This document shows positions 25,165 to 32,663 of a DNA stretch of 64,000 bases, piece by piece. Under the pieces are notes generated by a model that ran no database searches, was not told the origin of the DNA, and worked only from the letters and a program-made list of their open reading frames with translations. Every line of letters begins with the position of its first letter. Positions within the stretch are counted from its first letter, which is position 1. The translations under genes and the position numbers were made by a program. The DNA is from an uncultured Bacteroidaceae bacterium (lineage in GTDB: Bacteria > Bacteroidota > Bacteroidia > Bacteroidales > Bacteroidaceae): positions 1 through 64,000 of the forward strand of contig CAKQRW010000008.1 of the NCBI GenBank assembly GCA_934271655.1, in the 5' to 3' direction.

Positions 25165-26277
25165 TTACTTCAGTCCCAGCAGTATGAGCTGGCTCGGAGC
25201 GAGTGGAGCGTCGGTGCGCTTGTCCTCAAACTTCACGTCTTTTGCCGCTGGCGCAGGATTGCTGAGGTCTTTAGGGCCTGCGAGCAGGATCTGCTGGCTC
25301 GGCAGCAGAGGGGCGTCATACTTGACCTCCACAGGCTTCCACTCCTTGGCTGGAGCGGCTGGAGCGGCTGCTGGCTTGGCTGCCGACTTGGCCGCTGGCT
25401 TGGCTGCGCCTGGCTTGGGGGCTGCCACTTTCTTGCACTCCACGCCCTTCACGCTGACAGACACGATGGAGCCGCGCGGACATGCGTCGAAGCACAGACC
25501 GCAGACGACGCAGGCCTCTGGATTGATGTATGCCACATTGTTGACCACATGAACGGCGTCATTGCCACACACGTTCTCGCACTTCTTGCAGCCGATGCAG
25601 GCGCTGGCACAAGCCTTCATGGCCTCTGCACCCTTGTCCTTGTTCATGCAGGCCACGACGAAGGCGTCCTTGTTGTCGCCGCTGACTGCGCGCACCTCTA
25701 TGATGTTGCGCGGACATGCCTTGGCGCACGCTCCGCAGGCTGTGCACTTCTCGGCATCAACGACAGGCAGGCCTGTCACTGGGTCCATCGACAGGGCGCC
25801 AAACTGGCAGGCTGACACGCAGTCGCCGCAACCAAGGCATCCGTATGAGCATGATGTCTCGCCCATGCAGGTGGTGTTGGCCACACGGCAACTCTTCACA
25901 CCGTCGTATGACAATACTCGCGGACGCTTCTCGCACGTTCCGTTGCATCGCACTACAGCCAGCTTTGGGGTGGCTGCCGCTACTTCCATGCCAAGTATGC
26001 CGGCTACGGCCTGCATGCATGGAGCGCCGCCTACAGGGCAGTTGAGGCCCTCAAGCGAACCTGCATCGGCGGCCTTGACACACGCTGCGGCCATACCACC
26101 GCATCCTGGGAAACCGCAGCCTCCACAGTTGGCTCCAGGCAGCACCTCTGCGACCTGGGCAATGCGCGGATCTTCCTTTACTGCAAATTTCTTTGACACG
26201 AGATACAGGAGCATCGCTAAAGCAAAGCCCAGCACCGCCAAAGCTATCACAGCAATTAAAATCACTTTAAAATCCAT
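25165..26277 (-). CDS. rnfB: Ion-translocating oxidoreductase complex subunit B, with extended C-terminal tail
   Basis: A 370-residue ferredoxin-docking subunit. One N-terminal helix is followed by the 4Fe-4S domain ANCGGCGFPGCGG (about residues 49-61). Several ferredoxin-type motifs follow: CLGCGDCVSACQ, CTACGACAKACP, CIGCKKCENVCG and CVVCGLCFDACP. From about residue 285 there is an Ala/Pro/Lys-rich tail ending in two copies of a DAPL.PSQ.ILL motif. Typical Bacteroidota RnfB is, as I recall, about 80 residues shorter, so the tail is unusual. It is the first gene of the rnf unit, with an 18-bp tandem array immediately upstream. Confidence 0.94.
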   Translation of the reverse strand: MDFKVILIAVIALAVLGFALAMLLYLVSKKFAVKEDPRIAQVAEVLPGANCGGCGFPGCGGMAAACVKAADAGSLEGLNCPVGGAPCMQAVAGILGMEVAAATPKLAVVRCNGTCEKRPRVLSYDGVKSCRVANTTCMGETSCSYGCLGCGDCVSACQFGALSMDPVTGLPVVDAEKCTACGACAKACPRNIIEVRAVSGDNKDAFVVACMNKDKGAEAMKACASACIGCKKCENVCGNDAVHVVNNVAYINPEACVVCGLCFDACPRGSIVSVSVKGVECKKVAAPKPGAAKPAAKSAAKPAAAPAAPAKEWKPVEVKYDAPLLPSQQILLAGPKDLSNPAPAAKDVKFEDKRTDAPLAPSQLILLGLK

Positions 26278-26349
26278 AATATGTTATTTAGTTAATTAAT
26301 AAAAGACTTGGTTGACTATATTATAATATATGTGTGGACTTCTTTATAT

Positions 26350-26470
26350 AATATGCGTGACATATCCAATATGCGTGACATATCCAATATGCGTGACATA
26401 TCCAATATGTGTGACATATCCAATATGTGTGACATATCCAATATGCGTGCTATATCCAATATGTGTGCAC
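26350..26470. repeat. 18-bp tandem array (6 units plus a partial) upstream of rnfB
   Basis: Units AATATG(C/T)GTGACATATCC repeat from 26350 to 26457, with a partial seventh. Each unit contains an inverted repeat ATATG-N5-CATAT. The period of 18 gives an open frame with repeating MRDISN, but nothing else supports coding. It occupies the rnfB upstream region together with AT-rich sequence. Confidence 0.9.
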
Positions 26471-26647
26471 TTATAATATATATGTGTCCATCCTTCTAAC
26501 CTCACCCTTCACCTCGTGGGGGGCTTTTACCAGTCATGGGCGCTGGCTCATGCCATGGCAACGAACGACGTTGGCCGACACAGACCATGCGCAGTCCTCA
26601 TGTCCTGCAAGGAGGGGGGGGAATCGCCGAAGCGCGCGGAACGAAAG
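26471..26647. other. Intergenic, rseC-rnfB gap
   Basis: Apart from the array, the 370-bp rseC-rnfB gap contains a G-rich stretch (GGAGGGGGGGGAATCG at about 26610) and no gene I can support. No convincing -7 box for rnfB was found, so rnf may be read from the rseC promoter at 27166. Confidence 0.4.
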
Positions 26648-27073
26648 TTACTCCTCTTTCTTTATCCACAGAGCGAAACGCTTCTCCATCTTGCCACGGC
26701 ATGCGTAGAGCGCAGAGAAATATATAGCCATGAGCATAAGCCACAGGCCCACTGCCGCAATCTCCGCCATGTGCAGCACCGCTATGGCGAGGCATAGGCT
26801 CAGCACCGTGAGGAGCAGGGGCAAGCCAAAGGCGAACATCACGGCCTGCTTTCCCATGGACAGCGTGCCGCATACGCACACGCGCTCGCCGACCGAGTAT
26901 TTACGTCCGGCATCCTGCTCGTAGACTTCCATGAACCGCTCTTTGCTCTCGCTGGAAGAGCACAGGGAACGCGCCTTGCATCCGCTGCAGGCCGACTGCT
27001 GCAGCACGCTTACACGCACACGGCATCCCTCAATGGAGTCAACTACCCCTTGATGTTCGATGATATCTTTCAT
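26648..27073 (-). CDS. RseC/MucC-family positive regulator or Rnf-associated membrane protein
   Basis: About 141 residues from the start at 27073 (159 if the upstream ATG at 27127 is used). An N-terminal domain has IEHQGVVDSIEGCRVRVSV and a Cys cluster (CSGCKARSLC). Two membrane helices (about 75-115) and a basic C-terminal tail follow. RseC-type proteins accompany rnf operons and help maintain reducing systems such as SoxR reduction in enterobacteria. The exact role here is unknown. The shorter start gives the usual family N-terminus (MKDIIEHQG). A -7 box lies at 27166-27173. Confidence 0.87.
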   Translation of the reverse strand: MKDIIEHQGVVDSIEGCRVRVSVLQQSACSGCKARSLCSSSESKERFMEVYEQDAGRKYSVGERVCVCGTLSMGKQAVMFAFGLPLLLTVLSLCLAIAVLHMAEIAAVGLWLMLMAIYFSALYACRGKMEKRFALWIKKEE

Positions 27074-27165
27074 AGCTTCAAGCTCTCTGTGATAAAAAAA
27101 CGCACGTTTATGAATTAGAATCTTCATGTGTCAATTTGCAACACACAGTTTGCAAACTTGACATG

Positions 27166-27173
27166 CAAAAGTA
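27166..27173 (-). promoter_or_regulatory. -7 box for rseC (and possibly rnf)
   Basis: Minus-strand TACTTTTG, a TAnnTTTG match. An imperfect inverted repeat (GTTTGCAAAC) lies 10 bp downstream in the leader. Confidence 0.55.
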
Positions 27174-27268
27174 GTGATTTTATTCAAACCAAAGAAAGAA
27201 AAAAGCAAAAAACAGATGGTTTTTATAAAAGTTTTGACGAAAAATGATAAAAAGACAAAAATAAGCCG

Positions 27269-27276
27269 TAACTTTG
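27269..27276 (+). promoter_or_regulatory. -7 box for rpsP
   Basis: TAACTTTG, an exact consensus. The predicted start lies at about 27282, so the twin hairpins at 27281-27327 would form the extreme 5' end of the mRNA. Confidence 0.7.
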
Positions 27277-27280
27277 TGCC

Positions 27281-27327
27281 GTCATTACGAGATAATGACA
27301 GAGTTCATGCCGCCACGAGATGGCGAC
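27281..27327 (+). promoter_or_regulatory. Twin hairpins with identical CGAGA loops in the rpsP leader
   Basis: Hairpin 1 is GTCATTA-CGAGA-TAATGAC, a perfect 7-bp stem at 27281-27299. Hairpin 2 is GCCGCCA-CGAGA-TGGCGAC (27309-27327), with a 5-bp perfect inner stem, one mismatch and a closing G-C. The stems differ but both loops are CGAGA closed by A-U, which suggests selection on the loop. A ribosomal-protein autoregulatory leader is the leading inference. Confidence 0.6.
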
Positions 27328-27361
27328 ACATTATTATTAACTAAACATTTTTTATTGCAAA

Positions 27362-27889
27362 ATGGCAACAAGAATTCGTTTACAGCGTCACGGCCGCAAG
27401 AACTATGCGTTCTACAGCATCGTGATTGCTAACTCTAACGCTCCACGTGATGGACGCTTCATTGAGAAGATTGGTACTTACAACCCAAACACCAATCCTG
27501 CTACTTTTGACGTTAACTTTGAGCGCGCTCTCTACTGGGTGCTCGTAGGTGCACAGCCATCTACTACTGTACGCAACATCCTCTCAGAGGAGGGCGTTTA
27601 CCTCAAGAAGCACCTGCTCGAAGGTGTGAAGAAGGGCTCATTCGACGAGGCTGCCGCAGACGCTAAGTTCTCTGCATGGAAGGCTGAGAAGGATGCTAAG
27701 GCTCAGAAGAGCGCAGACAAGAAGGCTGCCGACAAGAAGGCTGCTGCTGCTGCGCGTCTTGAGGCAGAGAAGAAGGTCAATGCCAGCATCGCTGCTAAGG
27801 TTGCCGAGAAGAAGGCTGCCGCTGCTGCTGCTCAGGCTGAGGCCGAGACTCCAGCTGAGGAGGCTGCTGAAGCTCCAGCTGAGGCTTAA
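27362..27889 (+). CDS. rpsP: 30S ribosomal protein bS16 with long Ala/Lys-rich tail
   Basis: A 175-residue protein. Residues 1-80 are the S16 fold (MATRIRLQRHGRKNYAFYSI, DGRFIEKIGTYNP, ERALYWVLVGAQPS). Enterobacterial S16 is about 82 residues. The additional roughly 90 residues are helical, Ala/Lys/Glu-rich (KSADKKAADKKAAAAARLEA) and end in AEEAAEAPAEA. Such extensions are common in Bacteroidota S16. Codon use is strongly biased as expected for a highly expressed gene. A strong promoter, a structured leader and a perfect terminator make a monocistronic unit. Confidence 0.97.
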   Translation: MATRIRLQRHGRKNYAFYSIVIANSNAPRDGRFIEKIGTYNPNTNPATFDVNFERALYWVLVGAQPSTTVRNILSEEGVYLKKHLLEGVKKGSFDEAAADAKFSAWKAEKDAKAQKSADKKAADKKAAAAARLEAEKKVNASIAAKVAEKKAAAAAAQAEAETPAEEAAEAPAEA

Positions 27890-27912
27890 TCTACTCAATA
27901 GCAAAGACACAA

Positions 27913-27953
27913 GAGAGGGGATGTGCGTGACGCACATCCCCTCTCGCTTTTTT
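27913..27953 (+). terminator. rpsP terminator
   Basis: A perfect 15-bp stem (GAGAGGGGATGTGCG), TGA loop, then CGC and six T residues. Confidence 0.95.
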
Positions 27954-28114
27954 CTCGTGTGTGTATGGAGTGAAATGAATGAGCCATTATTGCCATGGGA
28001 CGCTGCCCCTACAGGACGCGAATGTCATGCTATGCATCACTATGACACATAGGGCGCTGCCTATGCTATGGACAGGCTGGGCTTTCAGCCCGAACAAATG
28101 CTGGGACAGCTACA

Positions 28115-28223
28115 TTGCCTCAAAAGCAAGGGAGACGCTCTTCAACGCCTTCGGTGATATCATCAATGTGCTCTTGCCTCAAAAGCAAGGGAGACGCTCT
28201 TCAATGTCTTCGGTGATATCATC
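28115..28223. repeat. Two about 50-bp direct repeats
   Basis: Copies at 28115-28164 and 28174-28223 differ at two bases and share CTCAAAAGCAAGGGAGACGC and TTCGGTGATATCATC. The right copy overlaps the last codons of the PagL-like gene. The remainder of the 27954-28218 gap has GGGCTTTCAGCCC-type dispersed words and no gene. Confidence 0.85.
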
Positions 28224-29538
28224 TCTTCTTAAGTTTCCAGTGTCCTGCATGCATGCCCACCTTCAGTTCCATGCTGTAAGCCTTGCCCAGGTTGGCCTTC
28301 AGGTTGTAGCCGAGATAGAAGGGCTTGAAGAAACGAGGGTAATATCTGATGCCCACAGTCTCTATCACAGGCGGCTCATACTTCTCCCCCACCCATCCAT
28401 GCTGGCGGAAAAGATATGTGCCAAGCGACATTGCGAGCGACAGCTGCTTGTAATAGACTTCGTGATGGAGTGAGGCTGCAAGGATATGCTTGCTGTGACT
28501 GTACTGCTTCTCCACTCCGCACTCTTTCTCTATCATGGCAGACCTGCTGGCGTATCCGCCAAATGAATATTCCAGTCCTATGCCTGAGGCGTGCACCTGG
28601 TTGTAGCGGAACATGGGGACCACTCCACAGCTCCACACCGTATGGAGCGCCACCTTGCCGTCGCAGTAGCCTGGAGTGCCCTCGCTCATGTAGTTGCGGT
28701 GCCAGAGCCACTCCTCATACATGGTGCGGAAGCCGACTGAGGCGTTGACATCAAGATACATGAACGGACTGAATTTTTCTCTGCGGAAAGCCTGGAGACA
28801 CGCCAGGCGCTGGGCGTAGGTCAGGCCATTGTCGGACGAGGGCCTGTTGAGGTCGCAGCGCGCGCGGGCCACGAAGCCAAACGAGTTGGCTCCCTTATTG
28901 GGGCGGTCGGTGGCTCCGTTGGACACATGCTTGTATTCACCGCCTATGCTCACCTCCACCTCTGGCACCACGCGATAGGATGCGTATAGTCCAAAGCCAA
29001 AATACATGGAGAGGTGCTGGCCTATCATGTCGTTGTCTATGTTGTCGGCCATCTCGTAGGGGCGCGAGCAATAGGCAATGCCGTTCTCCAGGGCATAGCC
29101 GAAGGCCCATCTGCGGTTGCGGTAGATGTCGCGGCGAAAGGCTATGTAGGCGTTCCACACGCAGCCCACACTTGACGGGTAGGGAGTGTTGCCTGTGTGC
29201 AGTTCTGTGCTGCCATAGTCGAGCAACTGCACTCCGGCTTCGAGTGTGGGAAAGCCAAACACACGGTCGTACACGCTGATGGCCGTGTCGAGAGGGTTGG
29301 CCTGGGAGTTGACGAACAGCGAGTATTGCGCTCCGCCGCCTTTCTTCACCAGTTTCTCGTCGCGCATAGTGATGTTCATCAGTGTGTTGAGTCCGGCGCC
29401 GCCGCCAACGGAATAGATAAACTTGGGTATGGTATCTACGACGGGCGCACCGCCTTCCTCTTGGGCCGACACGGCTGCTGAGAAAAGCGATGCGCTCACC
29501 AGAATGATTTTCTTTATTGTATTATTAAAACTCATCAA
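28219..29538 (-). CDS. PagL-like acyloxyacyl hydrolase / lipid A 3-O-deacylase family outer-membrane protein
   Basis: A 439-residue protein with a signal peptide (KKIILVSASLFSAAVSAQ). Residues about 195-225 contain GGEYKHVSNGATDRPNKGAN, matching the PagL HxSNG motif (His204, Ser206), where His and Ser form the catalytic dyad. Alternating aromatic segments suggest a beta-barrel. PagL removes the 3-O acyl chain of lipid A in the outer membrane. Bacteroidota members are longer than the roughly 170-residue enterobacterial enzyme and their substrate is not established. It is a single-gene unit, and its 3' end overlaps a repeat. Confidence 0.8.
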   Translation of the reverse strand: MMSFNNTIKKIILVSASLFSAAVSAQEEGGAPVVDTIPKFIYSVGGGAGLNTLMNITMRDEKLVKKGGGAQYSLFVNSQANPLDTAISVYDRVFGFPTLEAGVQLLDYGSTELHTGNTPYPSSVGCVWNAYIAFRRDIYRNRRWAFGYALENGIAYCSRPYEMADNIDNDMIGQHLSMYFGFGLYASYRVVPEVEVSIGGEYKHVSNGATDRPNKGANSFGFVARARCDLNRPSSDNGLTYAQRLACLQAFRREKFSPFMYLDVNASVGFRTMYEEWLWHRNYMSEGTPGYCDGKVALHTVWSCGVVPMFRYNQVHASGIGLEYSFGGYASRSAMIEKECGVEKQYSHSKHILAASLHHEVYYKQLSLAMSLGTYLFRQHGWVGEKYEPPVIETVGIRYYPRFFKPFYLGYNLKANLGKAYSMELKVGMHAGHWKLKKR

Positions 29539-29667
29539 TATCTATTGATTTGCCGTCTATTGATTTGCCACAGCATCAGGCGAGTGGCTGCAAGAGCGGC
29601 CTCGTGATGCGGCTGTGGCGGGTAAGGCAGGTGCTTACAATCATTTATAGTATAAGCAGGTTTTCTG

Positions 29668-29867
29668 AATTATTTCCACCTGTACGGTTGGAAATGTTAT
29701 TTCTGATCATCAATAAATGATGTTCTATGTAGTAGGTGCGGTGTCTCACCGCACAGCAGCAAGAACATTCTGACTATTTATAGTTGTAAAATGCTAAACA
29801 CCATTCATAATTGTGCGGTGAGACACCACACCTACTACGTTTTCCAACCGTACAGGTGGAATTATTT
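29668..29867. mobile_element. MITE-like element with 8-bp target-site duplication
   Basis: A 184-bp element (29676-29859) begins CCACCTGTACGGTTGGAAA and ends with its exact inverse. Inner arms 29729-29754 and 29813-29838 match at 25 of 26 positions and contain TGCGGTGTCTCACCGCA. AATTATTT flanks both sides (29668-29675, 29860-29867) as a perfect direct duplication. There is no coding capacity, so it is non-autonomous. Confidence 0.85.
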
Positions 29868-30003
29868 TATAGTATCAAAGTAAGCCGCTCTCATAAAAAT
29901 GATCATGAGTACTTACTCTGAAAGTAACTCTCATAAAAACAATCATGAGTACTTACTCAGAAAGTAAGCCGCTCTCATATAAGATAATCATGAGTACCTA
30001 CTT
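29864..30003. repeat. Dispersed palindromic repeat, copies 2-4
   Basis: ATTTTATAGTATCAAAGTAA and then CGCTCTCATA match copy 1 at 17411. It is followed by three tandem 40-44-bp blocks of form CTCTCATA...ATCATGAGTAC.TACT. AGTAAG..CTCAT and ATGAGTACTTACT can pair. It ends 16 bp from the manC stop. Confidence 0.75.
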
Positions 30004-30019
30004 ATCTTTCCGAAGCTCT

Positions 30020-31093
30020 CTACTTGGCAGAGAACTCCTTTATCCTCTGCTCTTCATCGAGACGGCATATGAGCAGCGTGTCGCCCTTCTCTGCCACGAT
30101 GTAGCCATCGAGTCCCTGCACCACCACACGTTTCTCTTCTGTGGTGTGCACTATGCAGTTGCTTGTCTCATAGAGTTTCACGTCGTTGCCTATGACATTG
30201 TTGCCCTTGGCGTCGCGCGGAGCTATGGTGTGGAGCGAGCCCCATGTGCCCACATCGCTCCAGCCGAAGCTGGCTGGGAAGACAAATATCTCCTCGGCTT
30301 TCTCCATGACGGCGTAGTCGATGGATATGTTCTCGCACAGAGGGAACTTCTCGTCGATGACGGCCTGCTCCTTGTCTGTGCCGTAGATGGGCAGGAGGTC
30401 CTCAAACAGGCGCGAGAGCTCTGGCTCGTAGATGCGCAGGGCGTTGACGATGGTGCTGACGCTCCATACGAAGATGCCCGAGTTCCAGTAATACTCTTTG
30501 CTCTGTATATACTTCTTGGCTGTCTCCAGGTCAGGCTTCTCCTTGAATGAGTCGACACGATATATCTCCTTGTTGCTCAGCGAAGGCTCGAAGAGGTCGG
30601 CCTGGATGTAGCCGTAGCCTGTCTCGGGACGAGTGGGAGTCATGCCAAGCGTGACGATGGAGTCGGTCTCGGATGTGAACTTGAGGGCAGACGATATCAC
30701 ACGCTGGAACTCAACCACGTCGGTGACAAGGTGGTCGGCTGGCGATATGACCAGATTGGCTTTCGGATTCTGCGACTTTATCCTCCAGCTGACATAAGCT
30801 ATGCACGGGGCTGTGTTGCGGCGGCATGGCTCAAGCAGTATGTTGGACTTTGGGATGTCGGGCAACTGCTCCGCCACCATATCGGCATACTGCCTGGATG
30901 TGACTACCCACACGTTCTCTGGAGCTATTATTCCCTTGAACCTGTCGTAGGTCATCTGTATGAATGTGCGTCCTGTGCCAAAGACATCTATGAACTGCTT
31001 AGGACACTCTGCCGTGCTCATAGGCCAGAAACGGCTGCCAACTCCTCCTGCCATTATGACAAGGTTGTTGTTCTTGTTGATCTGTGTGCTCAT
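30020..31093 (-). CDS. manC: Mannose-1-phosphate guanylyltransferase
   Basis: A 357-residue enzyme making GDP-mannose from GTP and mannose-1-phosphate. The nucleotide-binding signature LVIMAGGVGSRFWPMS is at about residues 11-26. The sugar-binding ETGYGYIQ, FKEKPDLETAK, WNSGIFVW and SFGWSDVGTWGSL motifs follow. It lacks the C-terminal phosphomannose isomerase domain of the bifunctional form, as the length shows. GDP-mannose feeds surface glycans and GDP-fucose. It is divergent from the sugar kinase gene, with a -7 box at 31169-31176. Confidence 0.96.
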   Translation of the reverse strand: MSTQINKNNNLVIMAGGVGSRFWPMSTAECPKQFIDVFGTGRTFIQMTYDRFKGIIAPENVWVVTSRQYADMVAEQLPDIPKSNILLEPCRRNTAPCIAYVSWRIKSQNPKANLVISPADHLVTDVVEFQRVISSALKFTSETDSIVTLGMTPTRPETGYGYIQADLFEPSLSNKEIYRVDSFKEKPDLETAKKYIQSKEYYWNSGIFVWSVSTIVNALRIYEPELSRLFEDLLPIYGTDKEQAVIDEKFPLCENISIDYAVMEKAEEIFVFPASFGWSDVGTWGSLHTIAPRDAKGNNVIGNDVKLYETSNCIVHTTEEKRVVVQGLDGYIVAEKGDTLLICRLDEEQRIKEFSAK

Positions 31094-31168
31094 GTATAGT
31101 ATATAATGAAGTAAGTTTTTATTTTTCTGCCGCCAACCATGTCAGCGCAACTACTGATGTTTAAAATG

Positions 31169-31176
31169 CAAAAATA
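31169..31176 (-). promoter_or_regulatory. -7 box for manC
   Basis: Minus-strand TATTTTTG, TAnnTTTG type, 75 bp upstream of manC. Confidence 0.5.
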
Positions 31177-31251
31177 CATAATTAAAACTTATCTATACAT
31201 GTTTTTTCTAAAAAATTCACATGTCATAGTTATAAAAACATTGCAAAAGTG

Positions 31252-31259
31252 TAAATTTG
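31252..31259 (+). promoter_or_regulatory. -7 box for the sugar kinase gene
   Basis: TAAATTTG, 21 bp before the ATG at 31281, implying a very short leader and excluding the upstream TTG start in the same frame. Confidence 0.6.
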
Positions 31260-31280
31260 CATAAAAAGAAGACACAAGAC

Positions 31281-32147
31281 ATGACAATCATAGCAGATAG
31301 CGGCTCCACCAAGACGGCCTGGTGGATATCCGGCAACAAAAGGCGCGTCGTATTCACCCAGGGCATAAATCCTTTTCAGCAAGACTCTTCAGAGATTTGC
31401 GCCGTGCTCTCTCATGAGCTGCTGCCAGCCATTGACACGCCCGAAGGCATCTCGCGGATATTCTTCTACGGGGCTGGATGCACCAGGGAGAAGGCTCACA
31501 TAGTGGCTCAGGCGCTGAGGCAGACGGTGAGCGCGACGGCCAGAATAAGCGTGGAGAGCGACATGCTTGGCGCGGCAAGGGGGCTGTGCGGACGGCAGAA
31601 GGGCGTGGCATGCATTCTGGGCACAGGGAGCAACTCGTGCCTCTATGACGGCAGGGACATCCACCCTGGCAATCCTGCCCTGGGCTACATCCTCGGCGAC
31701 GAGGGGAGCGGGGCTTATATAGGCAAGAGGCTGGTTGGCGACATTCTGAAGAGGCAGATGCCCTCAGACATATGCCAGATGTTTTTTGAGGAGACGAAAG
31801 AGACGCAGCAAAGCATCATCGAGAAGGTGTACAGGGCCTCCATGCCCAATCGCTTCCTTGCCAGCCTGAGTCCGTTCTGCGCGCGCCACAGGTCGCACCC
31901 TGCCATGCACCGTTTCCTCATCGACTGCTTCACGGCTTTCTTTCAGCGCAACATTGCCTCGGCTCCATGGAGCGGCGAACTGGACCGCTGCAAGATTCAT
32001 TTCGTCGGCAGCATTGCCCACTACTATGAGGAGGAGCTGAGAGAGGCGGCACTGGCATGCGGCTACGCTGTAGGCAACATCGTGCAGTCTCCTCTGGAAG
32101 GCATGGTGTGCTATCACTCTGAGATGCAGGACGGGGCTGAACGATGA
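31281..32147 (+). CDS. BadF/BadG-type sugar kinase (N-acetylglucosamine kinase-like)
   Basis: A 288-residue ASKHA-fold kinase. The phosphate-1 motif is ADSGSTKTAWW (residues about 5-15). The phosphate-2 motif CILGTGSNSC is at about 111, with GYILGDEGSGAYIGKRL at about 134. HFVGSIAHYY is the adenosine-side motif. Members phosphorylate N-acetylglucosamine or related amino sugars. Specificity here is inferred. The start at 31281 is supported by the -7 box. No partner gene is close enough to name a pathway. Confidence 0.85.
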   Translation: MTIIADSGSTKTAWWISGNKRRVVFTQGINPFQQDSSEICAVLSHELLPAIDTPEGISRIFFYGAGCTREKAHIVAQALRQTVSATARISVESDMLGAARGLCGRQKGVACILGTGSNSCLYDGRDIHPGNPALGYILGDEGSGAYIGKRLVGDILKRQMPSDICQMFFEETKETQQSIIEKVYRASMPNRFLASLSPFCARHRSHPAMHRFLIDCFTAFFQRNIASAPWSGELDRCKIHFVGSIAHYYEEELREAALACGYAVGNIVQSPLEGMVCYHSEMQDGAER

Positions 32148-32388
32148 GAAGGATGGAAAAAGATTGTGCAGGTGATGACGATGACAGATGACAGTCCGTT
32201 TCCCCGAAGATAAATCTGTATTGACAAGAGAGAGGATGGATAGTGATGGCGATGACAGTCCGTTTTCCAAATGGTGGAAGAAGCATGTGCATTCCGCACA
32301 ACACATGTGCATTCCACATAGTAAAATGAAGCGGTCATTCCATACCACATGCAGCGAAGTTATGCATGTGGCTTTTTCATTTGTGGCG
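32148..32388. repeat. Intergenic, dispersed word repeats
   Basis: TGACGATGACAGATGACAG with TCCGTTT follows at 32176-32203, and a shorter version (GCGATGACAGTCCGTTTTCC) at 32249-32268. Two CATGTGCATTCC copies lie at about 32285-32316. No gene. Confidence 0.55.
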
Positions 32389-32479
32389 GGCTGAAAACCC
32401 AATGAACCGCGTAGTCCAGGCTGATTTTACGTATATGCGTAGCTCCTCATTTTGGCTGAAAACCCAATGAACCGCGTAG
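32389..32479. repeat. 26-bp direct repeats (GGCTGAAAACCC type)
   Basis: GGCTGAAAACCCAATGAACC and then GCGTAG occurs at 32389-32414 and 32454-32479. The second is followed by an imperfect palindrome CCAGGG...CCCTGG (to about 32506). This resembles common Bacteroidales intergenic repeats. Confidence 0.75.
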
Positions 32480-32536
32480 CCCAGGGCATGCGAAGCGTCA
32501 CCCTGGATAGATTTATTTAGCCATAGAACAAGCGAA

Positions 32537-32599
32537 TCGCCCTGTAAGGGCGAAAGTCCTATGCACACGACGCATATAACTTTTGCCTCTACAGGGCGA
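32537..32599. repeat. 63/64-bp inverted-repeat element, copy 2
   Basis: It starts TCGCCCTGTA and ends TACAGGGCGA. It is homologous to 20432-20495 across the whole length, including AAAGTCCTATGC versus AAAGCTCTATGC and CTTTTGCCTC versus CTCTTGCCTC. Confidence 0.75.
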
Positions 32600-32663
32600 C
32601 TCGTATTTATATATTTTCATCTGTTTTCCGCATGATGTCATGCCATGCTTGATGGCCAGTCCG

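Noticed and set aside
26308..26499. Small ORF with repeating MRDISN
   Set aside because: The 18-bp period produces it. It has no independent coding support, and the rest of the frame is AT-rich intergenic sequence.
29668..29867. Intact insertion sequence
   Set aside because: The element is only 184 bp with no transposase frame, so it is a MITE-like element.
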